Source of the DNA: DATFMH01 sp035267045
GTDB taxonomy: Bacteria > Bacteroidota > Rhodothermia > Balneolales > DATFMH01
Length of the DNA: 64,000 bases
Reading direction: 5' to 3'
Assembly (NCBI GenBank): GCA_035267045.1
Contig: DATFMH010000063.1
Location: 1 to 64,000, forward strand
This document shows positions 1 through 8,509 of this stretch, piece after piece. A program made the translations under genes and the position numbers. How positions within the stretch are numbered: the stretch's first letter is position 1; the number at the start of each line of letters is the position of its first letter. The notes below the pieces were generated by a model. It searched no databases. It was not told the origin of the DNA and was given only the letters and a program-made list of their open reading frames with translations.

Positions 1-4
1 TCAA

Positions 5-1087
5 TTATTTAACAACTTTATAATAGGTAACCGGTTCTTTCCTTCTTACCAAAACAAATGGAATTCTTCCAATAATCTGTCCTTCCATCGTTGTTACCTC
101 CACTCGCCATCGCCCATACCACAAGGTACTTTTATAAGTATAACCACGATAACCCATCCCACGTCCACCGGTAACATTATAACCTATCTCATCTTTAGTC
201 AGCCATTTTCTCTTCTGCGGATCGTAATATTCCCATCGCTGAAAGATTGTTTTTTTGAGTTTTGATGGTGCAAAAACCGATACAAAACAATAGACCGTAT
301 CACCTGGTGAGAAATGAATGATATTGTATGTTCTGATCCAGTCCTCTACACTTTTATCCTTTTCTGTCCATAATTGATAAGTATCGCCCTCCTTAATGAT
401 TTTATGATATACACCACCCGTTTTCATTGATAACGGAACAGGGGGACTAATGTTTTCAAAATACAGGATATAGCCGATAGCCATGAAAATCGCAACGATC
501 CCGGAAGCTTTTAAAAAAACATATGATGATGATAGCGTTCGTTTAAAGCCCAGGTACAACAAGAGTAACAGGGTTGTCGTATAGCTGATAATACCACCGG
601 CGATAAATATTGATTGATCCATCTCCTTCAATACGACAGGGAGAAAAAAAGTAAGAAAGAAGAAACAGGACATAAAAAACATGCTGCCAAGCACATATAT
701 ATTCATCAGGTGTTCATCGAAGAACTGACTAATTATTAGCAGCAATACAATCAACAACAGAAATAAGGCCGTTTTTGTGAGTGATGCACTTTGAAAATAG
801 AAGATCAGATAGCTACTGAAGAGCCCACCCAAAAGAAATTGTATCAGAAAAGGATACGACTGTTTGTATTTCATTATGAGTTGGTTTTCCATTTTATCAT
901 ACTCACACAGCCGGTTCCAAATAATGACCAAACCGAGTATAACGATCTCCAGCAACAGAGCTATATTTACAGCCATGTTATCAATGCGGTTCAGCACGAT
1001 ACTTTGCCATATGAAACCAACGGCGAAAGATAGAACAGGAAATGCCGGTTTCACATATTTTCCGTAAAATGACTTATTAATCTCCAA
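5..1087 (-). CDS. DUF2914 family membrane protein
   Basis: The 360-residue protein has a long hydrophobic N-terminal part with about seven predicted membrane segments (roughly residues 15-32, 38-56, 76-97, 104-121, 128-150, 158-177 and 190-209). A soluble C-terminal domain from about 215 to 355 follows. The link 'ISPPVPLSMK' just after the last helix, then a beta-rich domain with 'GDTVYCFVSVFAP' and 'GRWRVEVTTMEGQIIGRIPF', matches the DUF2914 layout. DUF2914 is a domain of unknown function usually found at the C-terminus of bacterial membrane proteins, so no biochemical role can be given. It is the last gene of a minus-strand run, 49 bp downstream of the MATE exporter, and could be co-transcribed with it. 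Family assignment is from remembered motif pattern. Confidence 0.75.
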   Translation of the reverse strand: MEINKSFYGKYVKPAFPVLSFAVGFIWQSIVLNRIDNMAVNIALLLEIVILGLVIIWNRLCEYDKMENQLIMKYKQSYPFLIQFLLGGLFSSYLIFYFQSASLTKTALFLLLIVLLLIISQFFDEHLMNIYVLGSMFFMSCFFFLTFFLPVVLKEMDQSIFIAGGIISYTTTLLLLLYLGFKRTLSSSYVFLKASGIVAIFMAIGYILYFENISPPVPLSMKTGGVYHKIIKEGDTYQLWTEKDKSVEDWIRTYNIIHFSPGDTVYCFVSVFAPSKLKKTIFQRWEYYDPQKRKWLTKDEIGYNVTGGRGMGYRGYTYKSTLWYGRWRVEVTTMEGQIIGRIPFVLVRRKEPVTYYKVVK

Positions 1088-1136
1088 TCAGATCCTTATT
1101 TCAGTAATTATTCTTCGTTATATAAAAGGTTAAACT

Positions 1137-2435
1137 TCAAAACCACGCGTATATTCTTCTTTTCATATAAAACGCTAACGCCAGGGCACGTGCCACCATA
1201 TATGTTATCATTGCTAACCAGATAGCCTGGTACCCGAAACTGGGATAAGTGATGTAATAAACAGGTAAAAATATGATTACGGTTGCTATTATCATAGAGT
1301 TCCTCATTGCTGCCGTGGCGGTTGCCCCGATAAAAATGCCGTCGAGCATAAAGCTGAAACTGTTAATCAACGGTGCTATAGCCGTCCAAACAAAAAAGCC
1401 CATGGCTAAATTGATCAGCGAGGCATCTTTCGTAAATAACGAAACGAGTTCCCTGCCGAAAACCGCATATCCTATGGAAAAAACGACACCGAGGCCTACT
1501 CCCCAAATGATAGTGTATCGAATTGCCGCTTGAAAATTACCTGTATCTTTAGCTCCTTTGAATCGGCCGACCAGGCTCTCAGCAGCATAGGCAAATCCAT
1601 CGACTCCGTACGACATGATATTCCAAAGCTGTAACAAAATAGTATTTGCTGCGAGAATATCTTCTCCATACCCGGCTGATTTTACAGTAAAAAAAGAATA
1701 AGTAAAAATAAGACACAATGTCCGGATAAAAATATCCCTGTTGACAGTAAAAAATTTCTTAATTGCCTCTAATTCAAAGACTTTAAACCATTTCAAAAAA
1801 TGTACAAACGAAAGGTACCTATACGTAAAAAAGATGATACACAAGATCAAACCGACATAAGCCGACACCAATGTTCCCCATGCCACACCATCCGATTTGA
1901 GTCCGAAATGAAAAACGAAAAGGATATCAAGGATAACGTTAAGTCCGTTTATTGCAACGGTAACAATCATGGGATACCGGGCGTTTTGCATCCCGAGGAA
2001 CCATCCGTTAAATGCGTATAAAGCAAGCGTCGCCGGAGCCGCGTAGATTCGAATGAAAAAATACGACCGGGCATAGTTTTCGACATCAGGTGTAGAGTGC
2101 ACGATATAGAAACTTGCATCCGCAATCAGTCCCTGTAATAAGAGAAGCAAGATACTCCCGGCCAAAGCAACCAACAGCGATCGTGATAAAATATGTATAC
2201 TCTGCTCCTGATCATCTTCCCCGAACGCCTGTGCAGTAAGACCTGTTGTCCCCATCCTCAAAAAACCAAACCCCCAGTAAAGGAAATTAAATATCATGCT
2301 TCCAACAGCAATAGCACCCAGAAAATAAACATGGTTAAGATGTCCGACCACAGCCGTATCAACTGCGCTTAGCAGCGGTACCGAAATATTACTGATGATA
2401 TTGGGTATGGCCAGTTTAAGTATACGTCGATTCAA
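1137..2435 (-). CDS. MATE family efflux transporter
   Basis: A 432-residue integral membrane protein with about twelve hydrophobic segments in the duplicated arrangement of MATE (multidrug and toxic compound extrusion) carriers. The N-terminal stretch 'LAIPNIISNISVPLLSAVDT' followed by 'VVGHLN', 'LGAIAVGSMIFNFLYWGFGFLRMGTTG' and 'AQAFGEDD' is the DinF/NorM-type start of the first MatE domain. The equivalent second repeat begins near residue 240. The family exports cationic drugs or metabolites by Na+ or H+ antiport across the inner membrane; the substrate here cannot be read from sequence. Length is normal. The start ATG sits directly at the first hydrophobic helix, as usual for this family. 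A heptamer repeat array lies upstream in its 5' region. Confidence 0.93.
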   Translation of the reverse strand: MNRRILKLAIPNIISNISVPLLSAVDTAVVGHLNHVYFLGAIAVGSMIFNFLYWGFGFLRMGTTGLTAQAFGEDDQEQSIHILSRSLLVALAGSILLLLLQGLIADASFYIVHSTPDVENYARSYFFIRIYAAPATLALYAFNGWFLGMQNARYPMIVTVAINGLNVILDILFVFHFGLKSDGVAWGTLVSAYVGLILCIIFFTYRYLSFVHFLKWFKVFELEAIKKFFTVNRDIFIRTLCLIFTYSFFTVKSAGYGEDILAANTILLQLWNIMSYGVDGFAYAAESLVGRFKGAKDTGNFQAAIRYTIIWGVGLGVVFSIGYAVFGRELVSLFTKDASLINLAMGFFVWTAIAPLINSFSFMLDGIFIGATATAAMRNSMIIATVIIFLPVYYITYPSFGYQAIWLAMITYMVARALALAFYMKRRIYAWF

Positions 2436-2924
2436 AGAATACCCGTTTTATTGTTACTATGCATTTTTCAGAACTTTTATTATCAGCAACCAACAACCAA
2501 CAACCAACAACCAACAACCAAGCTAAGTGCTTATAATTTATGCTGTCAAGGCAAAAAACTGGAATTACAAAGCTCACAGAAGTAAGATGTAAGTAGTATG
2601 AGTAAAATTCACAAACGCCCCAAATGTCATCACGAGGCTGCAATGAGGCGAATGCCGAATAAAAGACGTGGTGACAACGGAATCTTGAAGAATTTCGGGG
2701 TGATCCCCTTCCCTGAAATTGCCATAAACCTTGATCAGCGAAGGTGACTGCCATGACAGCCACCGGGATTCCTTTATCACCGCACTCCGCTTCCAAAAAT
2801 ATTTTTGGAAGACTTCGTTCATAAAGACATTTTTCTTGGCAGGGGATAATTAAATAACGGCCTAACTGTCTGACTGATAATGTTTAATACGCTTAAGACA
2901 GCGGAAATATGTGATATAAATTCA
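2436..2924. other. Intergenic region with repeat-like DNA and a 22-bp palindrome
   Basis: No convincing gene. Short open frames here lack any family resemblance and lie in repeat-like DNA. Besides the CAACCAA array it holds a perfect 22-bp palindrome at 2790-2811 (CTTCCAAAAAT and its complement). A GC-richer stretch at about 2628-2780 reads like a dispersed intergenic repeat ('GTCATCACGAGG...', 'GACGTGGTGAC', 'CGGGATTCC'). The composition of that stretch differs from the AT-rich flanks. It may be a degraded miniature element, but there is no second copy in the window to prove it. Confidence 0.5.
2487..2521. repeat. Perfect heptamer tandem repeat, 5 x CAACCAA
   Basis: Five uninterrupted copies of the 7-base unit CAACCAA, lying 52-86 bases upstream of the MATE gene start. 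It is the cleanest of the period-7 arrays scattered through intergenic DNA of this window. Confidence 0.95.
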
Positions 2925-3821
2925 TTAATCATCACCGCAAATAAAAGGTATCTTATGGGCCGCAATATGAATATCAAGATGGGATATTTTTTTACCGACC
3001 ACTTCGCCATCGGCGTGAACAATAATTGGCCGTGATACATCGACCGTTATTTTCTTAGCCATAAAACGCATCAGCGGTTTCAATTTTGAATAGTGCGGCT
3101 GGCGTATTTTCAACAGGTAGTAGGGCAGCATCCAGCGTTTGATATTGTCCACAACCGCCACATCCAGCAACCCATCGTCTATCTGAGCGTCAGGTGCAAT
3201 CCAAAAAGTTCCACCTTCAACTTTACCATTGGCAACAGTAACCATCAACAATTTTTTCTCGATCCTGTTATCATCTATCTGAATCTCAAAATAAGGTGAC
3301 CGATACCGAAACATTGCCTTTAACGCCGCCCATACATAAACCAATTCCCCTTTCAACCAATTACATTTACTCGCATAATAATTCGTCAGGCCGTCAAACC
3401 CGATGCCAATGGTATTAATAAAAGGTTCGTTGTTTATACATCCGATATCAATATCTTTCGTTTTCCCCTTCCCCAGTAAAGTCAAAGCGTTTTCAACATT
3501 TTTAGGTATGCCCAGTGATTTCACAAAATCATTACCACTGCCGGTGGGTACAACCCCAAGAATTGTTTTGGTAGAACCCACACCGGTTATTATCTCCCTG
3601 ATTGTGCCATCACCACCACAGGCAACTACCACATCAAAAGAAACGGCGGCATCTGCCGCCATTCTTCTCAAATCACCGGGTTTTTCGGCTATCCATAATT
3701 TTGATCCGTTATTTTGCTCATTTACAAAATTCTCGATCATCTTGATATGTCGACTGCTTCGCCAGCGATCGGCTGACGGATTGAAAATAAAACAAAAGCG
3801 CCGCCCCGATTCAGTTCCCAT
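2925..3821 (-). CDS. YegS/DagK-like lipid kinase
   Basis: A 298-residue cytosolic protein of the diacylglycerol kinase catalytic (DAGK_cat) family, the YegS/BmrU/DgkB group. Visible signatures: 'CFIFNPSADRW' near residue 10 (first nucleotide-binding strand), 'VVACGGDGTIREI' at about 65-77 (the GGDGT phosphate-binding loop), 'GVVPTGSGNDFVKSLGIP' at about 88-105, and a C-terminal beta domain with 'DGLLDVAVV' and 'HADGE'. Family members transfer ATP phosphate to diacylglycerol, phosphatidylglycerol or sphingoid bases; the substrate is undetermined. The start overlaps the end of the upstream peptidase gene by 11 bp, so the two are probably translationally coupled. Confidence 0.93.
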   Translation of the reverse strand: MGTESGRRFCFIFNPSADRWRSSRHIKMIENFVNEQNNGSKLWIAEKPGDLRRMAADAAVSFDVVVACGGDGTIREIITGVGSTKTILGVVPTGSGNDFVKSLGIPKNVENALTLLGKGKTKDIDIGCINNEPFINTIGIGFDGLTNYYASKCNWLKGELVYVWAALKAMFRYRSPYFEIQIDDNRIEKKLLMVTVANGKVEGGTFWIAPDAQIDDGLLDVAVVDNIKRWMLPYYLLKIRQPHYSKLKPLMRFMAKKITVDVSRPIIVHADGEVVGKKISHLDIHIAAHKIPFICGDD

Positions 3822-4671
3822 ATTTTTCTAAAAATGTGACGAGTATACGTTCAGTGGTTTGGATATCCTGTAATGCTACTTTTTCATTTTTCTGATGATA
3901 CGGATAAATAGCCGGTTCAATAGCTACACTGGGCACCGGATCATAGGGATCGTTATTAAAAAACCTGCCATACGACAAGTAATCATTTGTATTATTTGAC
4001 AACCGCAATTCCGGTTCTATGGATGTCAGCTGCTTCACAATATCATTTGTTGCCTGCTCGAGAGCGAGAGATGGTTCCTCTTCATTCATTTCCCAGGGCC
4101 TGGAGTACAGTGCAACACCATTTTGTCCTTTAAATAAAGGGGTTGTGTCTACTGTAATAATGACCGCCGGTTTTATTTTCTGCTCAATCAAATAACGGGA
4201 TAAATTCTCCGCACCCATACTATGAAACAGGTTTTTACCATTATTTCTTAAAAGTTCCGGATGTTTTCGTAACCCGTAGCTTTCTTCCATTTCAGATAGG
4301 AGTAAATAAATAGTGGGGAAATTATTCTCCTCACTTTTTTCCATTATACTCAATAAAATACCCAAACCTGTCGAATCGTCCAGGAGACCTTCCAAATATC
4401 CGTCATTCTCTTCTACCGGCAATTTTTCCGGGTGATTTTCACCATAATGATTAATCTTATCCAAATGAGCCGTTAAGGCTACCGGAGCGCCTTTAGAACG
4501 ACCCGGGATTTTAACTAACAAGTTATTTTCAGGTATTGTTTTCACAGTTACCCCTTCAATCTTATCAGCTTGCCCGAAAATATATGGATGTATTCGCTCC
4601 TCAAAAGAACTGAATGAAGGAATACCCGCACAATTGATAATATGTTCTATCGTACGAGTCTGGGTACTCAT
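3811..4671 (-). CDS. M28/M42-like zinc peptidase
   Basis: A 286-residue protein with the ligand pattern of co-catalytic metallopeptidases of clan MH: 'VALTAHLDK' (His69, Asp71), 'GLLDDSTGLG' (Asp98/99, bridging metal ligand), 'LLLSEMEESYG' (Glu127 and Glu129 region, general base and ligand), 'IITVDTTP' and a terminal His in 'YHQKNE'. No signal peptide, so it is predicted cytosolic, probably an aminopeptidase or amidohydrolase acting on small peptides or conjugates. It is shorter than classical M42 enzymes and lacks a clear dimerisation insert. The gene overlaps the following lipid kinase gene by 11 bp, suggesting a two-gene operon. Exact family (M28, M42 or M20) is uncertain. Confidence 0.75.
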   Translation of the reverse strand: MSTQTRTIEHIINCAGIPSFSSFEERIHPYIFGQADKIEGVTVKTIPENNLLVKIPGRSKGAPVALTAHLDKINHYGENHPEKLPVEENDGYLEGLLDDSTGLGILLSIMEKSEENNFPTIYLLLSEMEESYGLRKHPELLRNNGKNLFHSMGAENLSRYLIEQKIKPAVIITVDTTPLFKGQNGVALYSRPWEMNEEEPSLALEQATNDIVKQLTSIEPELRLSNNTNDYLSYGRFFNNDPYDPVPSVAIEPAIYPYHQKNEKVALQDIQTTERILVTFLEKYGN

Positions 4672-5128
4672 ATTCTTAAACTCCTCTCATTTTTTATTCT
4701 GCCTTAAATAAATATAAATACATGAATAAAGACAATTAAATATTATGCGCGTTTTAGAGCCGTCTTTGCTATTCATAAAAAAGATTGGCGTTGTATCATT
4801 CCATAAGGTAACATCCAGGTGCAGTCACCCGATAAATAATATAACTAAGCTTTTATTTGTAATTAATTTTGCGGATTACTTTCAACAACTAAATAATCAC
4901 CTGTAAAGATGTCGCAAGTTTGCAACTTGTGACCAATTTAATTCCTCATAAACCATATATCTCGTTCTGTCCCTTCGGGGTGTCACATATACCGGGATGC
5001 ACTGTCTCCCGTCAACTTTATGCCTCTGTGCCTTGGGAGCTGTATGCTCTATGCTAAAAATGAACATTTGTAACCAAAACAAACGTTACCTTACAGCGTA
5101 CCGGGTTTAATCACACTAATATATTTTC
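4672..5128. other. Intergenic region with an imperfect palindrome
   Basis: This divergent gap between the peptidase and thiopurine methyltransferase genes contains no credible gene. An open frame on the minus strand at 4897-5082 has no family resemblance. At 4911-4933 there is a near-perfect palindrome (CAAGTT-tgc-AACTTG, extended on both sides by GTC/GAC with one mismatch), of the same 3-base-centre type seen elsewhere in the window. No Rho-independent terminator or riboswitch could be recognised. Confidence 0.5.
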
Positions 5129-5782
5129 ATGGAACTCAGCTTCTGGACCAGCAGGTGGGAAAAAGGTAAAACAGGTTTTCACGCAACGGAATTTAATAAG
5201 CAACTGGTCGAACTATGGCCAGCATTCCGTCTTAAAACGGGATCAATAGTCCTTGTTCCATTATGTGGCAAGAGCCTGGATATGATCTGGTTATCCCAAC
5301 AAGGCCATAAGGTTATAGGTATTGAAATATCCGAAATAGCGTGCCGTCAGTTTTTTGAAGAACACGATATCAACTATCATTTACGAACGAAAGGCGGGTT
5401 CACAATTTACGAAAGTGAAAACATCAGCCTGTGGCAAGGCGACATCTTCAAAATGCAGGGTTCTTATTTACCCAAAATACATTCTGTGTACGATCGTGCG
5501 GCCTTAGTAGCTCTTCCTTTTCAAAAAAGAATAGCTTACGTAAATAAAATTTCAGCATTGGTATCATCTAATGTCCACATCTTTTTACATTCTTTTGAAT
5601 ATGACCAGGAGGAAATGAATGGCCCTCCGTTTTCCGTGACGGGGGACGAAATTAAGGCATTATATGGAGAAAAATTTGTAATTAACTGCCTGAAAGAAAA
5701 GGAAATCCTGTCTCAGAATAATAAATTCAGGAGAAAAGGCTTATCCTATTTGAAAGAAAAAATTTACCATATTACCTGCTAA
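5129..5782 (+). CDS. tpm: Thiopurine S-methyltransferase
   Basis: A 217-residue S-adenosylmethionine-dependent methyltransferase of the TPMT family. The N-terminus has the family signature 'FWTSRWEKGKTGFHATEFN'. The SAM-binding region reads 'VLVPLCGKSLDMIWLSQQGHKVIGIEISEIAC' at about 43-75, including the 'PLCGK.DM.WL' motif typical of bacterial Tpm. 'YDRAALVALP' corresponds to the substrate-pocket segment. Bacterial members methylate thiopurines and can methylate selenium and tellurium oxyanion derivatives; the natural substrate is unknown. Length is normal for the family (about 215-220). It stands alone, divergent from the upstream peptidase gene. Confidence 0.93.
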   Translation: MELSFWTSRWEKGKTGFHATEFNKQLVELWPAFRLKTGSIVLVPLCGKSLDMIWLSQQGHKVIGIEISEIACRQFFEEHDINYHLRTKGGFTIYESENISLWQGDIFKMQGSYLPKIHSVYDRAALVALPFQKRIAYVNKISALVSSNVHIFLHSFEYDQEEMNGPPFSVTGDEIKALYGEKFVINCLKEKEILSQNNKFRRKGLSYLKEKIYHITC

Positions 5783-5799
5783 ATCCTATATTTAGGATT
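5782..5799 (+). terminator. Possible weak terminator hairpin after tpm
   Basis: A perfect 7-bp stem (AATCCTA / TAGGATT) with a TATT loop begins inside the tpm stop codon. It is not followed by a T-run on the plus strand, so termination strength is doubtful. Confidence 0.3.
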
Positions 5800-5948
5800 A
5801 AAACAACTAACCTTTAATAAAATTTTATGAATAGTTGTAAAATGAGGCTTTTTATTTTGTGAGTTGCATATCTTATACCCGCCATGTATTTTCGTTACTC
5901 GAATCTATTGCAATATTCAATACCTACAAATTTTTAGCTTATTAAATT

Positions 5949-6416
5949 ATGGACATTCAAAAGCGGAACAACATAATCAGTGCTGTTTTAATTCTCGTCA
6001 TTATCGGTTTGGGATATTGGCTGTATCGTTCTATAGTAGATCCTTATCAAAAGGTATTGATGGAAAAAGCCATGACACAGAAAGTTCGCACCCGCATGTC
6101 GAACGTAAGAGATGTGTTAATCAAATATAAGAATGACAAGAATAATTTTCCGCCAAACCTTGATAGTCTGGTAGTATTCCTTAAAACAGACTCAGCAATG
6201 GTGGCCAAAGGTGCTTCTTTATTTGATAAAACCATCGGTCATTACAATCCCGATTCGTTGATTCATTCGCCTCGTCCACCGCATCATGAATTCTTGTATG
6301 CGAGAAACGACACCATTCGTCCGCAGATATATCTGCTTACGGATCCTGATGATTCAACGAACACAATAGGATCATTGACTAAAACAACATTACTTAATGC
6401 TGCCAGTTGGGAATAA
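5949..6416 (+). CDS. Small single-pass membrane protein, pseudopilin-like
   Basis: A 155-residue protein with one N-terminal membrane helix (about residues 9-27) preceded by a short positively charged stretch. An amphipathic helical extension follows ('KVLMEKAMTQKVRTRMSNVRDVLIKYKNDKNNFPPNLDSLVVFL'). The pattern of long N-terminal helix followed by 'Y...N..FP..L..L' resembles the N-terminal part of type II secretion/type IV pseudopilins, but no prepilin peptidase site (G before F/M and Glu+5) is evident. It lies 6 bp before the DUF3822-like gene, so the two are probably co-transcribed. I do not recognise a named family; a helper role with the next gene is inference. Confidence 0.6.
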   Translation: MDIQKRNNIISAVLILVIIGLGYWLYRSIVDPYQKVLMEKAMTQKVRTRMSNVRDVLIKYKNDKNNFPPNLDSLVVFLKTDSAMVAKGASLFDKTIGHYNPDSLIHSPRPPHHEFLYARNDTIRPQIYLLTDPDDSTNTIGSLTKTTLLNAASWE

Positions 6417-6422
6417 GTATTC

Positions 6423-7283
6423 ATGATGGGTTCTGGCCCGAATCTCGGAATATGTTTTTCGGATAAGCAATTATATTTTGCTATTGAAGACAATAAAACA
6501 CCCAGGCGTTTAAAACGTATTGGGTGTTTTGATTTTAATTTTAATGTTGCGAAAGCCATTCAAACGCAGCAAAAGGATTATTTCAAAGGGGTTTATGATT
6601 TAATCGGACGCTTGCGTGAAGAATATGATTTCCAACAGATCCGAATGCTTACTATTCCCGATACCGAGTGTTGGTCAACATTGCCCAAGCTTGTTTATGA
6701 CCAGCCGGATGAACGTGAGTCCTATTTAAAAATCCTGATGAAGGGTGTTAACCGTCAGGCTCTCGAACCGATATGGTATGAACTTAGTAACCGGGATTAT
6801 AAATTTTTGGTTATTAGAAACAAAATGACCATTTCGGGGTATCAGCGCTTAACGGAACATGCTCCGTCGGCCGATTTCTGCAGTGATTTTGAGATAGGCG
6901 AAAGATGGGTGAATCATAGTAAAGCCAAAGGATCGTTTTTGACAGTATCCTGCTATCCTGGCATGCTTAGTATCTCCGCCTATTTATTGGGCAAACTACG
7001 GGCTGCCACCTTTATCCATTTCGATGACTTTGTGGACATTTCTTATCTTTGGATGCATTATGCCAAAAATCTTAAATGGCTGAATGGCATTTATGAGGAT
7101 ATTCTGGTGTATGGGGTTAATACTCATCAGGTAATCAATGAACTAAAATCTATCTGGGAAGGCTCGGCTAATATTATCAAGCTCGATACGCTGGAAAAAA
7201 TGCAAGTATCCGCCGATGAGACGACTTACAGTTTCAATCTGGAATCAGCATTTCCGGCAATCATGCTGGCTCTCGAATCCTGA
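6423..7283 (+). CDS. DUF3822-like protein
   Basis: A 286-residue protein with the size and gene position of the Bacteroidota DUF3822 family, which is characteristically found just before rsmD and near coaD. The N-terminus 'LGICFSDKQLYFAIEDN' and the central 'SFLTVSCYPGMLSISAYLLGKLRAATFIHFDDFVDISYLWMHYAKN' alternate short strands and helices, as expected for a degenerate actin-like ATPase (PilM-like) fold. No clear nucleotide-binding glycine motif is visible. Function is unknown in the family. It follows a pseudopilin-like membrane protein by 6 bp and precedes rsmD by 49 bp, so the four genes through coaD likely form one transcript. The assignment rests on context plus weak motif memory. Confidence 0.55.
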   Translation: MMGSGPNLGICFSDKQLYFAIEDNKTPRRLKRIGCFDFNFNVAKAIQTQQKDYFKGVYDLIGRLREEYDFQQIRMLTIPDTECWSTLPKLVYDQPDERESYLKILMKGVNRQALEPIWYELSNRDYKFLVIRNKMTISGYQRLTEHAPSADFCSDFEIGERWVNHSKAKGSFLTVSCYPGMLSISAYLLGKLRAATFIHFDDFVDISYLWMHYAKNLKWLNGIYEDILVYGVNTHQVINELKSIWEGSANIIKLDTLEKMQVSADETTYSFNLESAFPAIMLALES

Positions 7284-7332
7284 TTGCATTACCTGGAAAT
7301 TACCAACTTATAGAAATCCGTATTATACTTTT

Positions 7333-7911
7333 ATGAGGATTATCACCGGTAAGTTAAAAGGCAGAAAAATAAATCTGCCCAAAGACATCAAAGACATACG
7401 GCCCACATCCGACCGTACCAAGGAAGGAATGTTTGGTGTTATCGACGCTCGTAAAAGTTTCAGGGGTGCTAAAGTACTGGATCTTTTTGGCGGTTCAGGC
7501 AACCTTGGTTTTGAAGCCATCTCACGCGGTGCCGATCAAGTGGTCTTTGTGGATAATAACCGCGATGCGATACGCTGGATCATGGAGAATGCCAAAAACC
7601 TTGGTATTGACTCACAGGTTATCTGCCAGAATATGGAAGTTTCCCGGTATATCGAAGGTCTGCCAACCCCATATGATCTCATTTTTGCCGACCCCCCGTA
7701 CAGCTATCCCGAAATGCATGAATTGATAGAACATATCCTTAATGATGGATGGCTTAAGGACGACGGATGGTTTATATTGGAACATGATGCACGCCATAAT
7801 TTTGCGGAACATCCGAATTGTGTATTCATGAAACCGTACGGGCGTACGATAGTAACCATATTTTTACGTTATCCTGTTAATCAACCTGATGCTGAAGAGC
7901 CCAAGGAGTAA
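7333..7911 (+). CDS. rsmD: 16S rRNA (guanine966-N2)-methyltransferase RsmD
   Basis: The frame is open further upstream, but the ATG at 7333 gives the expected family start 'MRIITGKLKGRKI' and a 192-residue product of normal RsmD length. The SAM-binding motif I is 'VLDLFGGSGNLGFEAISRGA'. The catalytic motif IV is 'LIFADPPYSYPEM' (DPPY, the N2-guanine methyltransferase signature). 'RPTSDRTKEGMF' near the N-terminus is also diagnostic. The enzyme methylates G966 of 16S rRNA in the assembled 30S subunit. The neighbour two bases downstream is coaD, the usual rsmD-coaD pairing. Confidence 0.96.
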   Translation: MRIITGKLKGRKINLPKDIKDIRPTSDRTKEGMFGVIDARKSFRGAKVLDLFGGSGNLGFEAISRGADQVVFVDNNRDAIRWIMENAKNLGIDSQVICQNMEVSRYIEGLPTPYDLIFADPPYSYPEMHELIEHILNDGWLKDDGWFILEHDARHNFAEHPNCVFMKPYGRTIVTIFLRYPVNQPDAEEPKE

Positions 7912-7913
7912 AT

Positions 7914-8423
7914 ATGAAGTTAACCGCATTATATCCCGGTTCCTTTGATCCCATGACCTATGGTCATATCGATATTCTTGAACGAGCGACACGTATGTTC
8001 GATAAAGTAGTTGTTGCCGTTGCAGATAACCGAAGTAAAGATTGTGTTTTCACCGTTCAGGAACGCCTTGATTTAATCAGAGAATGTGTGGATGATCATG
8101 AGTGGAGAAAACAGGTTGAAATCGATCAATTCACCGGGCTCTTAGTTGATTATGCAAGCAGCCGTGAAATTCATACCCTTATTCGTGGTGTACGGCAGAT
8201 TTCCGATTTCGAATATGAATTCCGCATGGCGCTCATGAATCGCCGCCTTGCTCCGGATGTCGACACCCTCTTTCTGATGCCAAGCGAAGAACTCACATTT
8301 GTATCTGCTTCCCTTGTTCGGGAAGTAGCATACTGGGGTGGTGAACTTAATCACTTTGTCCCTGATAATGTCGGCAAAGCTCTCCGGGCCAAATATGCAG
8401 AAATACGAAAACAAGAAAAATAA
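7914..8423 (+). CDS. coaD: Phosphopantetheine adenylyltransferase CoaD
   Basis: A 169-residue nucleotidyltransferase with the canonical N-terminus 'ALYPGSFDPMTYGHIDILERA' (the T/HxGH adenylyl-transfer motif, here TYGH). 'LIRGVRQISDFEYEFRMALMNR' is a CoaD-specific segment and 'FVSASLVREVAYWGG' corresponds to the ISSTxxRE ATP-binding motif. It converts 4'-phosphopantetheine and ATP to dephospho-CoA and pyrophosphate, the penultimate step of coenzyme A synthesis. It begins two bases after the rsmD stop, so the genes are almost certainly co-transcribed and coupled. Length is normal. Confidence 0.97.
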   Translation: MKLTALYPGSFDPMTYGHIDILERATRMFDKVVVAVADNRSKDCVFTVQERLDLIRECVDDHEWRKQVEIDQFTGLLVDYASSREIHTLIRGVRQISDFEYEFRMALMNRRLAPDVDTLFLMPSEELTFVSASLVREVAYWGGELNHFVPDNVGKALRAKYAEIRKQEK

Positions 8424-8509
8424 CACCTGACCCAATAGTAAACCCATTTTGTTTTTTGTAAATTACGCACTCAAATCAATCTCTCACTAATCATAAATCC
8501 AGTATCATT

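Noticed and set aside
2487..2521. CRISPR array
   Set aside because: The units are 7 bases and abut directly with no spacers; no cas genes are present in the window.
2416..3040. Three minus-strand open frames of 73-126 codons in the gap before the lipid kinase gene
   Set aside because: They overlap each other in different frames, run through repeat-like DNA and into neighbouring genes, and show no protein family pattern.
4897..5082. 61-codon minus-strand open frame upstream of tpm
   Set aside because: No recognisable motif, overlaps a palindrome, and no sign of a ribosome-binding site.
8447..8467. Bacteroidota-type promoter (TTTG and TAnnTTTG) before the aminotransferase gene
   Set aside because: A TAAATT-like box is present but the upstream TTTG is only seven bases away instead of about 19-21, so the match is not convincing.
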